A stretch of DNA of 10,290 nt. It comes from Bordetella parapertussis (GTDB lineage Bacteria > Pseudomonadota > Gammaproteobacteria > Burkholderiales > Burkholderiaceae_B). Below the pieces are notes generated by a model, which saw only the letters and a list, made by a program, of their open reading frames with translations, searched no databases and had not been told where the DNA came from. Both the position numbers and the translations under genes were made by a program. Position 1 is the first letter of the stretch. The number at the start of each line of letters is the position of its first letter. This document shows, piece by piece, positions 1-6,375 of the stretch. The stretch spans positions 1-10,290 of the forward strand of contig CALQNE010000116.1 of the NCBI GenBank assembly GCA_943331855.1, written 5' to 3'.

Positions 1-791
1 CGATTGCGTGTGTAGTTAACCGCCTCTTCAAAGGCGCCTTCAGCCAGGCCCAACGAGATGCTAGGATTCAGGCAACGCTGAGTGTTAAAGGCGCTCATGA
101 GCTTGCGAAAGCCGCCTTCTTTTAAAACAACGTTCTCGAGCGGGACTTCGACGTTATCAAAGCGCACTTCGTGCAAGTACTCGCCACCCATGGTGTGATA
201 ACTGGCAGTCACTTCGAGGCCTGGTGTGCCGCCTTCGATCAAGACGCAACCAATGCCTTCTCGCCCAGGTTGATCATCGACGCGTGTGAACACGACAAAC
301 ATGGCAGCCTCTTGAGCACGACTAATCAAGGTTTTGACGCCATTAACGGTTGCATGATTCATATGCAAACGGGTGTTAGTGCGATAGCTGCTGACATCGG
401 TGCCAGCGTGAGGCTCTGTCATGCAGATCGACAAAATCGCGTCACCTGAACAAACTTTTGGCAGAATATTGTTTTTGATTGAGTCGGGTGCGTAAGTTTC
501 GATGATGCGAGTTTGTACGCCGGCTTCGCCCAGTACTGCCATGGCGGTGGGGTAGCAAACTTTGGCGATCTCTTCAAGAATCAACGCGGTTTCAAACACA
601 GGCAAGCCCAAGCCACCGTATTGCTCAGAGACCGTCATGCCCAGCACGCCGATCTGGGCAAGCTGTTTCATGTTTTCCCACGGAAACGTGCCGTCCATGT
701 ATTTTGCGGCGCGTGGTTTGAAATCGTTTTGAGCAAGTGCGCGAACCGCTTCAACATATTGCCGTTGACTGTCACTGAGTTTGAAATCCAT
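1..791 (-). CDS. Acyl-CoA dehydrogenase family protein (3' end outside window)
   Basis: Manual translation from the ATG at 789-791 stays open to the left edge (263 full codons). The missing C-terminal part should carry the rest of the four-helix domain. The family is made of FAD flavoproteins that oxidise acyl-CoA at C2-C3. Seen: an N-terminal helical region, EQYGGLGLP at residues 57-64, the family signature CMTEPHAGTD at 123-132 (flavin/substrate contact), the beta domain at about 120-225, and the start of the C-terminal helical domain (RCLNPSISLGLAEGAFEEA, about 239-257). Oddity: where many members have K-x-W-I-T-N, this one reads KTLISR (153-158), so the flavin-stacking Trp and the Asn are replaced. 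AAGGA at 801-805 lies 9 nt upstream of the start. The gene begins 41 nt after the SucD-like stop, so it is probably the last visible member of the MFS/ligase operon. The catalytic base cannot be assessed because it may lie off the window. Family call firm, substrate unknown. Confidence 0.93.
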   Translation of the reverse strand, partial: MDFKLSDSQRQYVEAVRALAQNDFKPRAAKYMDGTFPWENMKQLAQIGVLGMTVSEQYGGLGLPVFETALILEEIAKVCYPTAMAVLGEAGVQTRIIETYAPDSIKNNILPKVCSGDAILSICMTEPHAGTDVSSYRTNTRLHMNHATVNGVKTLISRAQEAAMFVVFTRVDDQPGREGIGCVLIEGGTPGLEVTASYHTMGGEYLHEVRFDNVEVPLENVVLKEGGFRKLMSAFNTQRCLNPSISLGLAEGAFEEAVNYTRN

Positions 792-832
792 GCTACTCAA
801 TCCTTGATTGGTCTGTCTAAAGTGAAGTTAGT

Positions 833-1750
833 TTAATGCGCGGCGAGCATGGCTTTGATTAAATCGTCAACGCTGGCAAAAACGCGTGCCCCCGCGCCTT
901 CGAGTGCACGTTTTTTTGCGTCAAAGGTGCCCGTATTGCCATGCACCACTGCGCCCGCATGCCCCATCACCACGCCTTCGCGCGCGCCATGTCCGGCAAT
1001 CACCGCGTACGTGGGCTTGGTGCAGCGGGTATCAATTAATGCCTGTGCAAACTCTTCTTCTTCAGAACCACCAATTTCGCCCACTAAAACGATTTGCTTG
1101 GTGCGCGGGTCTGCATTAAAAAAAGGCAGCACTTCAGCGAACCGTGTGCCCTTACAAGCGTCGCCGCCTACACCGATCCATACGCTTTGCCCAAGGCCGC
1201 AATCCACTAATCGGTGATTGGTTTCGTACGACAGAGTGCCGCTTTTTGCGATGACGCCTACCGAGCCTGGGTGTAAAGAGACTGACGGAATAAAACCAAG
1301 CTTGGTGCGACCCGGAACAGCGACGCCCGGGGTTGAGGCGCCCACCCAGCGTGCGCCGGCTTGCTGCACCAAAGCGCGAGCCCGGATTGCATCGGCCACG
1401 GGCATGCCCTCGGTCACGGTCACAATCAGTTTGATGCCGCCAGCAACGGCTTCGCTGATGGCTGCCAACACTTCAAAGGGGGGCACCATGGCCACGCTGG
1501 CTACGGCACCGGTTGCCTTGACGGCTTCAGCACAAGACCTAAAGACGGGTGCGCCGTCTACGTCTTTCAAGTCAGCCGATTTGCTGCCCGCGGGGGCGGT
1601 GCCGCCGACGATATCCGTACCATAGGCGCACATCAAGGCAGCGTGCTTGCGACCCATGCGGCCGGTAATGCCCTGCACAATGGTGGGCAAGGCAGCCGTC
1701 GGATCAAATAAAAGTGCTAAGGGATCATTGGGGAAGAGAGGAGTTGTCAT
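833..1750 (-). CDS. Succinyl-CoA synthetase-like alpha subunit, divergent paralogue
   Basis: 305 aa, SucD family: the CoA-binding and phospho-histidine subunit of an ADP-forming acid-CoA ligase. Seen: Rossmann-type CoA site VQGITGRMG (25-33), AYGTDIVGG (42-50), SGTLSYE (170-176), GIGGD-like GVGGD (193-197), GEIGGSEEEE (224-233, with the Glu that supports the phospho-His) and GHAGAVV (263-269), with His264 as the expected phosphorylated residue. Oddities: the near-invariant GPNCPG loop is GASTPG (137-142), the segment before the active His lacks the usual GKR (AREGVVMGHAG), and the N-terminus is about 12 residues longer than in E. coli SucD. No later Met precedes the CoA site, so the ATG at 1750 is the only sensible start. 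It overlaps the beta-subunit stop by 4 nt (ATGA), with a GGGGAA ribosome-binding site inside the upstream gene; tight coupling suits a 1:1 complex. Family call is firm. Calling it a non-succinate ligase is inference from the loop changes and the operon. Confidence 0.92.
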   Translation of the reverse strand: MTTPLFPNDPLALLFDPTAALPTIVQGITGRMGRKHAALMCAYGTDIVGGTAPAGSKSADLKDVDGAPVFRSCAEAVKATGAVASVAMVPPFEVLAAISEAVAGGIKLIVTVTEGMPVADAIRARALVQQAGARWVGASTPGVAVPGRTKLGFIPSVSLHPGSVGVIAKSGTLSYETNHRLVDCGLGQSVWIGVGGDACKGTRFAEVLPFFNADPRTKQIVLVGEIGGSEEEEFAQALIDTRCTKPTYAVIAGHGAREGVVMGHAGAVVHGNTGTFDAKKRALEGAGARVFASVDDLIKAMLAAH

Positions 1751-2886
1751 GCTGCTTTCCCCGTTGCGAGGGCGACGACTTGGTCGACCGCTTTCTCTAA
1801 ATCAGTTTCGACAACCAATGAGGCATTGGCGTTTGTGAGCGTTTGAATGGCGGCCTCAAGGCCATTGCCAATTAAGCGAATCACAATTGGAATTTTGATA
1901 TCCTGTGTTTGTTCGAGCGCAATTAAGATCAAGCGCGAGAGCTCTGCTAAATCGGTGACGCCAGCAAAGAAATTCATCAAAATGACTTTGACGTTTTTAC
2001 CTTCACCAATCCAGCGAAGCACTTGAATCAAGCGCGTAGGTTCACCTCGAAATTGACCGGTGCGAATATCCACAAAATTAAAAGGCTTACAGCCACGGCG
2101 GGTCAGTTCATCGACCAGTTGCATACTTAGACCCGCGCCAGTTGTGAGCATACCGACATCGCCGTCTTCGTCGAGTCGAACAAAATCAAAACCATGATCG
2201 ATTTTAAGAGAGGCCTCAGGGTAGGCATGACCGCGCTCTTTTAATAGGGCGAGTAAGAGCGGTTGGCGTTCGATGGCATTGTCATCAGCGACCAGTTTTG
2301 CGTCACCGGCGATCCAGCTGCCGTCGGGTTGAACGAAGAGTGGGTTGATTTCAGTTAGGGTGAGCTCAAGCTTAAATAAAGCGTCGCACAGTTGAAACGC
2401 CGCTTGGGTTAGGGCGGCCTGTGCAAAGGCTGGCAGCTGTTGAGCCAGTTGTTCGGCGGCAAGCTTCACTGCGCTGATTTCAAAGTTGGCTTGCTGCTGC
2501 AGCATGGCACCAGCGGCGGAATGTTGCTCAACTTCGATACCACCTTGCGCTGACATCAAAATAATGACTTTGCCCGAAGAGGGATCAAGCATTAGGCTGA
2601 TGTAGCACTCTTGCCCCGAGGCGGGCTGCTCAATGCGGCACTCGTGTACCCGATGGCCGCGCACCGTCGTACCCACCAGTTTGTGCAGAGCCTGCTCAAG
2701 TTCGGGCGGATTGTTTGCTTTGACGATACCGCCTGCTTTGCCACGCCCGCCAACCGGGATCTGTACTTTGACAAAGCATGGGTAGCTCACTGCTGGTTGA
2801 GTCGAGCGATTGGCGAGCACGCCATCCGGGATTGAAATACCAAATTGCGCCAGTAAAACCTTGGCGTCGTGTTCAAGCAGCATCAT
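1747..2886 (-). CDS. Succinyl-CoA synthetase-like beta subunit (ATP-grasp), divergent paralogue
   Basis: 379 aa, SucC family: the nucleotide- and acid-binding subunit paired with the downstream alpha subunit. Seen: N-terminal LLEHDAKVLLAQFGI typical of the family, ATP-grasp loop GGRGKAGG (46-53), EINPL (179-183, with Glu179 and Asn181 matching the nucleotide/His relay and metal region), DAKL (195-198), and a C-terminal flavodoxin-like ligase domain from about 240. Oddities in that domain: canonical VNGAGLAM is LTTGAGLSM (247-255), so the Asn that contacts the acid in the E. coli enzyme is Thr; canonical NFLDVGGGA is NFVDIRTGQF (270-279); NIFGGIV is NFFAGVT (305-311). The backbone is otherwise intact. 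This argues for changed acid specificity rather than decay. Two adjacent ATGs (2886, 2883) could start it; AGGAG at 2899-2903 is 12 nt from the first, which I prefer. It lies 91 nt after the MFS stop and has a 4-nt overlap with the alpha gene. Malate-, sulfonate- or sulfinate-type CoA ligases are alternatives. Confidence 0.92.
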   Translation of the reverse strand: MMLLEHDAKVLLAQFGISIPDGVLANRSTQPAVSYPCFVKVQIPVGGRGKAGGIVKANNPPELEQALHKLVGTTVRGHRVHECRIEQPASGQECYISLMLDPSSGKVIILMSAQGGIEVEQHSAAGAMLQQQANFEISAVKLAAEQLAQQLPAFAQAALTQAAFQLCDALFKLELTLTEINPLFVQPDGSWIAGDAKLVADDNAIERQPLLLALLKERGHAYPEASLKIDHGFDFVRLDEDGDVGMLTTGAGLSMQLVDELTRRGCKPFNFVDIRTGQFRGEPTRLIQVLRWIGEGKNVKVILMNFFAGVTDLAELSRLILIALEQTQDIKIPIVIRLIGNGLEAAIQTLTNANASLVVETDLEKAVDQVVALATGKAA

Positions 2887-2938
2887 GGTGGCTGCGGTCT
2901 CCTGGTAAGGCGTTCTATTTGTTAAGGGCGTAGTGTGC

Positions 2939-2976
2939 CCAATTTACGTAATTGGTTCAAACGCACCGAACGTTTG
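2939..2976. other. Two tandem hairpins between MFS and ligase genes
   Basis: Two adjacent inverted repeats lie in the 91-nt gap between the MFS stop and the beta-subunit start: CCAATT/AATTGG (2939-2944 and 2950-2955, 5-nt loop) and CAAACG/CGTTTG (2958-2963 and 2971-2976, 7-nt loop). Neither is followed by a run of T on the minus strand, so neither is a good intrinsic terminator. They could be an mRNA-stability or processing element that lets the ligase and dehydrogenase be expressed differently from the transporter. Both are short and could be chance. Confidence 0.3.
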
Positions 2977-2977
2977 G

Positions 2978-4168
2978 CTAAGAATTGCGTGGTTTGCTCG
3001 CGATCATGCAAAGCGCCCCAAAGCTGCACAAGGCGAGTCCGAAGGTGAGCCACAGTACGCCAGTACCCCATTGCGTTAACGCTAGACCAAACGCGAAGGG
3101 AGCGATCGCTTGGGCGAATTTGGCGGGCATGGTGAGCCAACCTTGACGGCGTCCAAAGCCTTGCGGGCCAAATAGGGCCAAGGGCAAGGTTCCTCTGGCG
3201 ATAATCAGAATGCCGTTGCCCAAGCCATGCAAAATGACAAAGAGCGCGGCAAAGGGAGCGCCTAAAACGACCAGAGCAGCGATACCTAGCGGGTGAGCGA
3301 GCGCCGCGATGCGGGTGCCGACTAAGGGGTGCAGCCGCCTTAAAAAGGTGAAGTCGAGTATGCGACCTGAGATTTGAGCGGGGCCCACAAGCGCGCCAAT
3401 CGAAAAGGCAACGACAAGCGGCACGCCAACCCCCTCTAACAAGCGCGGCAGATGAGACATCATGCCCATGCTGATAAAGCCGCTTGAAGCAAAAACAAAG
3501 GCGAGCAGTATCGTGATGTATTTTTCACGCTTGGCATCATGTGGTGCCACACTGACCTCGGCGGTTTGGTTCTTTGCCTCAGTAGGTGTTGTGTCAGCAG
3601 CGCTGTTAGAAGCGCCGGGGATCAAGGTGTTTAAGGGCAGCGCGACCAATACGTTCATCGCAGCCCAAAACCAACAGGCCCCACGCCAACCGTAGCGGGC
3701 CTCGACAAACACCGAGATGGTCCACCCTGCCACGCTGGCAAATCCCGCGACCATGGTGACCCCAACGAGTACGTTGTGTGATTTTTTACCGAATATTCGA
3801 ACGACCGCGGCAAAGGCGACTTCGAACATGCCGGTCGCCATGCCTAGCCCTAAAACCGCATAAGCCAGTAAAAGTAGGCCTAGTCCTTGAGCAAGTGCCA
3901 GTAAAGAAAGCCCGGCGGCCAGTAATAAGTTTGAGGCAATCAGTACAGGTCGCCCGCCAAAGCGATCCACGAGTTTTCCAGCCGTGGGGCCTGCAATCCC
4001 GGAGACGGCTAGTGCGAGAGACAGGCCGGCATATACCGTCGCACTTGAAATCGAAAGCTCAATGCTCGCGGGGATTGCCATCACTGCGGCCAAATAGTAG
4101 GCGCCCGCATGCGAAATAATTTGGGCGGCACCCACTACAGTGACGATTCGGTAGACGCTATTGGTCAT
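2978..4168 (-). CDS. Major facilitator superfamily transporter
   Basis: 396 aa, very hydrophobic, with about 12 predicted membrane segments in two six-helix halves joined by a polar, Ser/Thr/Glu-rich loop at about 184-216. The MFS motif A between helices 2 and 3 is clear: GKLVDRFGGR (64-73). A conserved GPAQISGRILD segment (262-272) in the second half resembles carboxylate/monocarboxylate-type MFS porters, a weak recollection and not proof of substrate. It sits in the inner membrane and is the first gene of the minus-strand operon leading to the CoA ligase pair and the acyl-CoA dehydrogenase, so it probably imports the acid they consume (inference). The ATG at 4166-4168 has no visible Shine-Dalgarno; the next Met is at residue 30 and would delete helix 1. 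A candidate promoter puts the transcript start only a few bases upstream, so the mRNA may be almost leaderless. Confidence 0.9.
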   Translation of the reverse strand: MTNSVYRIVTVVGAAQIISHAGAYYLAAVMAIPASIELSISSATVYAGLSLALAVSGIAGPTAGKLVDRFGGRPVLIASNLLLAAGLSLLALAQGLGLLLLAYAVLGLGMATGMFEVAFAAVVRIFGKKSHNVLVGVTMVAGFASVAGWTISVFVEARYGWRGACWFWAAMNVLVALPLNTLIPGASNSAADTTPTEAKNQTAEVSVAPHDAKREKYITILLAFVFASSGFISMGMMSHLPRLLEGVGVPLVVAFSIGALVGPAQISGRILDFTFLRRLHPLVGTRIAALAHPLGIAALVVLGAPFAALFVILHGLGNGILIIARGTLPLALFGPQGFGRRQGWLTMPAKFAQAIAPFAFGLALTQWGTGVLWLTFGLALCSFGALCMIASKPRNS

Positions 4169-4177
4169 CGGGCAAAG

Positions 4178-4206
4178 ATTTAAAGGTTGAACGGATAGGC
4201 AGCCAA
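4178..4206 (-). promoter_or_regulatory. Candidate promoter of the MFS/ligase operon
   Basis: Reading the minus strand, TTGGCT (4201-4206, 4 of 6 to the -35 consensus) and TTAAAT (4178-4183, 4 of 6 to the -10) are exactly 17 bp apart. Transcription would start near 4171, only 2-3 nt before the ATG, which agrees with the missing ribosome-binding site. Both hexamers are moderate matches, so this is tentative. Confidence 0.3.
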
Positions 4207-4247
4207 TACGGTAGTTCGTTTGAGTTCTAGTTCAGTCAGTTGGCTGC
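4199..4247. promoter_or_regulatory. Inverted repeat in divergent promoter region, possible operator
   Basis: GCAGCCAA (4199-4206) and TTGGCTGC (4240-4247) form a perfect 8-bp inverted repeat with a 33-bp spacer; the arms are 41 bp apart, close to four helical turns. The spacer holds AGTTC three times (4213-4217, 4223-4227, 4229-4233). One arm covers the -35 of the candidate minus promoter and the other lies within the candidate plus promoter. This layout would suit a looping or dimeric regulator controlling both directions. No regulator gene is visible in the window. The rest of the 166-bp gap holds nothing else I can name. Confidence 0.35.
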
Positions 4248-4259
4248 TCAGGCTATTAT
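4231..4259 (+). promoter_or_regulatory. Candidate promoter for the unknown protein and M20 gene
   Basis: TATTAT (4254-4259, 5 of 6 to the -10 consensus) lies 17 bp downstream of TTCAGT (4231-4236, 3 of 6 to the -35). It would give a leader of about 70 nt before the ATG at 4335. The -35 is poor, so an activator or a different promoter is possible. Confidence 0.25.
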
Positions 4260-4334
4260 TAACCAAGTTTGGCTCGAGCGTTTGTCGCATGGGCCCCGCT
4301 TTAGGGTGTTGTTGTGTTTTTTTAAATCGAGCCT

Positions 4335-4877
4335 ATGGAAATCTCTCAGTTACAGCTCAACTATATCGATATTGAAGACCGGATGGTTTTGCGGATCAAT
4401 ATGGGGGTTGAGCAACACTTGACGTTGGTGCTAACGCGACGAATTGTGCGCTTTATGCTCGACAGTCTTTCGGTTTTGTTGCAGCGCATTTCGCCTGCCG
4501 CGGCGACTGCCCCGCATACAGAGGCAGTCGCAAATGCGCCGCCCGCGGCGATGGGACAAATTGGTCAAGACACAACGCCGTTTGAAGAGCGCGCGCCAGA
4601 GGGCAACTTGTTGAATGTTGGGCATGCTGCGATCTTGGTCAACAATGCGGCGTGTCAACAAACCGACACCGGTTTAACCTTCACTTTTTTGATTGAGCCC
4701 TTGCAGCCCGTCAATCTGAATCTATCCGCGCACTTGGGCTTGGGCGTTTCTCAACTGTTGACTGAGTTATCGCGTCGTGCTCAATGGTTTGACGTGACCG
4801 CGATTGGTCAGCGCGAGACGAGTGAACAGGCGCTAAGGGATTTAATGCCGAATCAAGGTTCAGTGACCTATCATTAA
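4335..4877 (+). CDS. Conserved-looking hypothetical protein
   Basis: 180 aa, no signal peptide and no membrane segment, so probably cytoplasmic. Seen: an N-terminal block at 1-50 with alternating hydrophobic residues (ISQLQLNYIDIEDRMVLRI) followed by LVLTRRIVRFML (31-42), then an Ala/Pro-rich linker (about 52-75), and a C-terminal block at about 93-160 (beta-like TGLTFTFLIEP, then a helix LGVSQLLTELSRRAQWFD). The EDRxxLRI...LTRR pattern reminds me of small uncharacterised proteobacterial proteins, but I cannot name a family. Composition resembles the neighbouring genes, and the two ordered blocks make a spurious frame unlikely. There is no good Shine-Dalgarno before the ATG; the start is chosen because the conserved-looking block begins at once. 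It lies 53 nt upstream of the M20 gene on the same strand and may be cotranscribed. Function unknown. Confidence 0.75.
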   Translation: MEISQLQLNYIDIEDRMVLRINMGVEQHLTLVLTRRIVRFMLDSLSVLLQRISPAAATAPHTEAVANAPPAAMGQIGQDTTPFEERAPEGNLLNVGHAAILVNNAACQQTDTGLTFTFLIEPLQPVNLNLSAHLGLGVSQLLTELSRRAQWFDVTAIGQRETSEQALRDLMPNQGSVTYH

Positions 4878-4930
4878 GCATTCATCATTTTTGATATTTT
4901 TACACCGAATAAAATTTACGTGAGACTTCT

Positions 4931-6334
4931 ATGAGCCGCCAACAATCCATCGATCTCGCTACTGCCTATTTTGATCAAGGCCACTTTCAAACGACGCTCG
5001 CGCGCCGCGTCGGAATGGCCACAGAGAGTCAAGAGCCGGGTAAGGTCGAGATCCTCACGTCATACCTCACGCAAGAGCTCACGCCCTACTTAAAGACGAT
5101 GGGCTTTACCTGCAAAATTATCCCGAATCCAATTGAAGATCGCGGCCCCTTTTTAGTGGCAGAGCGGCTTGAGCAAGGGTCGGACTTCACCGTGTTGAGT
5201 TACGGTCATGGTGATGTGGTGCGTGGCTATGCACCCCAATGGAATGAAGGCTTGGCGCCGTGGACCTTGAATATTCAAGGTGATCGCTGGTATGGCCGCG
5301 GTACAGCGGACAACAAAGGTCAGCACACGATTAACCTTGCGGCACTAGAACAAGTGATCAGTGCACGCGCAGGGCGCTTGGGCTACAGCATCAAACTCTT
5401 AATCGAGATGGGCGAAGAAATGGGTTCACCTGGGTTGCGTGAAGTGTGCGAACAATATGGTGACTTATTGAAGGCGGATTTGTTTTTAGCTTCGGATGGC
5501 CCGCGGGTATCAGCCTCGCGCCCAACTTTATTTTTAGGCTCCCGCGGTGCGTTTAACTTTGAGTTGAAATTAAATCTGCGCCAAGGTGCACATCACTCAG
5601 GTAACTGGGGCGGATTGCTACGTAACCCTGGTATCCGTCTGGCACATGCGATTGCCTCGATGGTCGACGCGAAAGGGCGCATTCTGGTTCCTAAACTGTT
5701 ACCGAGTTCGTTGCCTGAAAACGTTAAACAGGCACTCGCCAATATTGAGGTGGGCGGCGGGCCCAATGATCCCGAGATCGATCCCGACTGGGCCGAGCCG
5801 GGTCTGACCCAGGCCGAGCGCGTGTTTGCCTGGAACACCTTTGAAACCCTTGCTTTTAAAACCGGCAATCCAGAGGCGCCAGTGAACGCGATCCCCGGTT
5901 ACGCCATTGCGTTTTGTCAGTTGCGTTATGTCGTAGGTAGCGATAACGAGAATTTTCTAAAGCATATTCGAGACCATCTTGATGCGCATGGTTTCACGGA
6001 TGTGGATGCAGCGGCCAGTCGTGGCGAGGCGGCCGAAGCGACGCGCTTGGATCCCGATAATCCCTGGGTCAAAATGGCGGCGGCATCCATTACGCGCAGC
6101 ACGGGTAAAACAGTCGATGTCTTGCCAAACTTGGGCGGCACCTTACCGAACGACGCGTTCTCTAAGATCTTGGGTTTGCCAACCGTATGGGTACCGCACT
6201 CCTACGCAGCGTGCTCGCAACACGCCCCAAACGAACATATGCTGGGCTCAGTCGCGCGCGAGTCACTGCAGTTAATGGCAGGCTTGTTTTGGGATCTTGG
6301 TGATGAGGGTGCGCAGATTGCTCGAGCCCGTTAA
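4931..6334 (+). CDS. M20 family metallopeptidase/amidohydrolase
   Basis: 467 aa, the usual length for two-zinc M20 enzymes (ArgE/DapE/CPG2/ACY1 type), which hydrolyse amide bonds of N-acyl amino acids or short peptides. Metal and catalytic motifs are complete: YGHGDVV (91-97, ligand His93, Asp95), GRGTADNKGQH (122-132, bridging Asp127), EMGEEMGS (159-166, catalytic Glu162 and ligand Glu163), ASDGPR (187-192, ligand Asp189) and HAPNEH (431-436, last ligand His436). GAHHSGNWGG (219-228) marks the inserted lid/dimerisation domain, about 205-325. No signal peptide, so cytoplasmic. The ATG at 4931 has only a weak GAG 6 nt upstream; it gives the normal M20 N-terminus. It follows the unknown protein by 53 nt and converges on the TctC gene. 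It could be a dipeptidase, carboxypeptidase or N-acyl-amino-acid deacylase; motifs alone do not decide. The two-domain pattern differs clearly from the M20D enzyme at 7362-8579. Confidence 0.92.
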   Translation: MSRQQSIDLATAYFDQGHFQTTLARRVGMATESQEPGKVEILTSYLTQELTPYLKTMGFTCKIIPNPIEDRGPFLVAERLEQGSDFTVLSYGHGDVVRGYAPQWNEGLAPWTLNIQGDRWYGRGTADNKGQHTINLAALEQVISARAGRLGYSIKLLIEMGEEMGSPGLREVCEQYGDLLKADLFLASDGPRVSASRPTLFLGSRGAFNFELKLNLRQGAHHSGNWGGLLRNPGIRLAHAIASMVDAKGRILVPKLLPSSLPENVKQALANIEVGGGPNDPEIDPDWAEPGLTQAERVFAWNTFETLAFKTGNPEAPVNAIPGYAIAFCQLRYVVGSDNENFLKHIRDHLDAHGFTDVDAAASRGEAAEATRLDPDNPWVKMAAASITRSTGKTVDVLPNLGGTLPNDAFSKILGLPTVWVPHSYAACSQHAPNEHMLGSVARESLQLMAGLFWDLGDEGAQIARAR

Positions 6335-6351
6335 GCTTTAAGCGTAGAACA

Positions 6352-6373
6352 GGTGGGCGAGGCATCGCCCACC
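6352..6373. terminator. Hairpin between convergent genes
   Basis: A perfect 9-bp inverted repeat, GGTGGGCGA (6352-6360) and TCGCCCACC (6365-6373), with a 4-nt loop GGCA, lies in the 41-bp gap between two convergent genes. It starts 17 nt after the M20 stop and ends 2 nt from the TctC stop. The GC-rich stem and position suit a shared bidirectional terminator. There is no clear T-run on either side, so termination may be weak or the hairpin may mainly protect 3' ends. Confidence 0.6.
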
Positions 6374-6375
6374 AA

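Noticed and set aside
171..836. Plus-strand open frames of 92 and 107 codons over 171-836
   Set aside because: They are antisense shadows of the acyl-CoA dehydrogenase, whose minus-strand frame is continuous with family motifs.
849..1838. Several plus-strand open frames over the ligase alpha gene
   Set aside because: Cys/Pro/Ala-rich translations with no motifs, opposite to a well-supported gene.
833..2886. Calling the ligase pair sucC and sucD of the TCA cycle
   Set aside because: Conserved loops differ in both subunits and the neighbours are a transporter and an acyl-CoA dehydrogenase, not TCA genes. I left the gene symbols empty.
4240..4422. 60-codon plus-strand frame upstream of the unknown protein
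   Set aside because: It overlaps the better-supported 180-residue frame and has no motif; its first part covers the candidate promoter region.
4335..4877. SecB-like chaperone for the 180-residue protein
   Set aside because: Length and mixed beta/helix pattern are loosely similar, but no SecB sequence motif is present.
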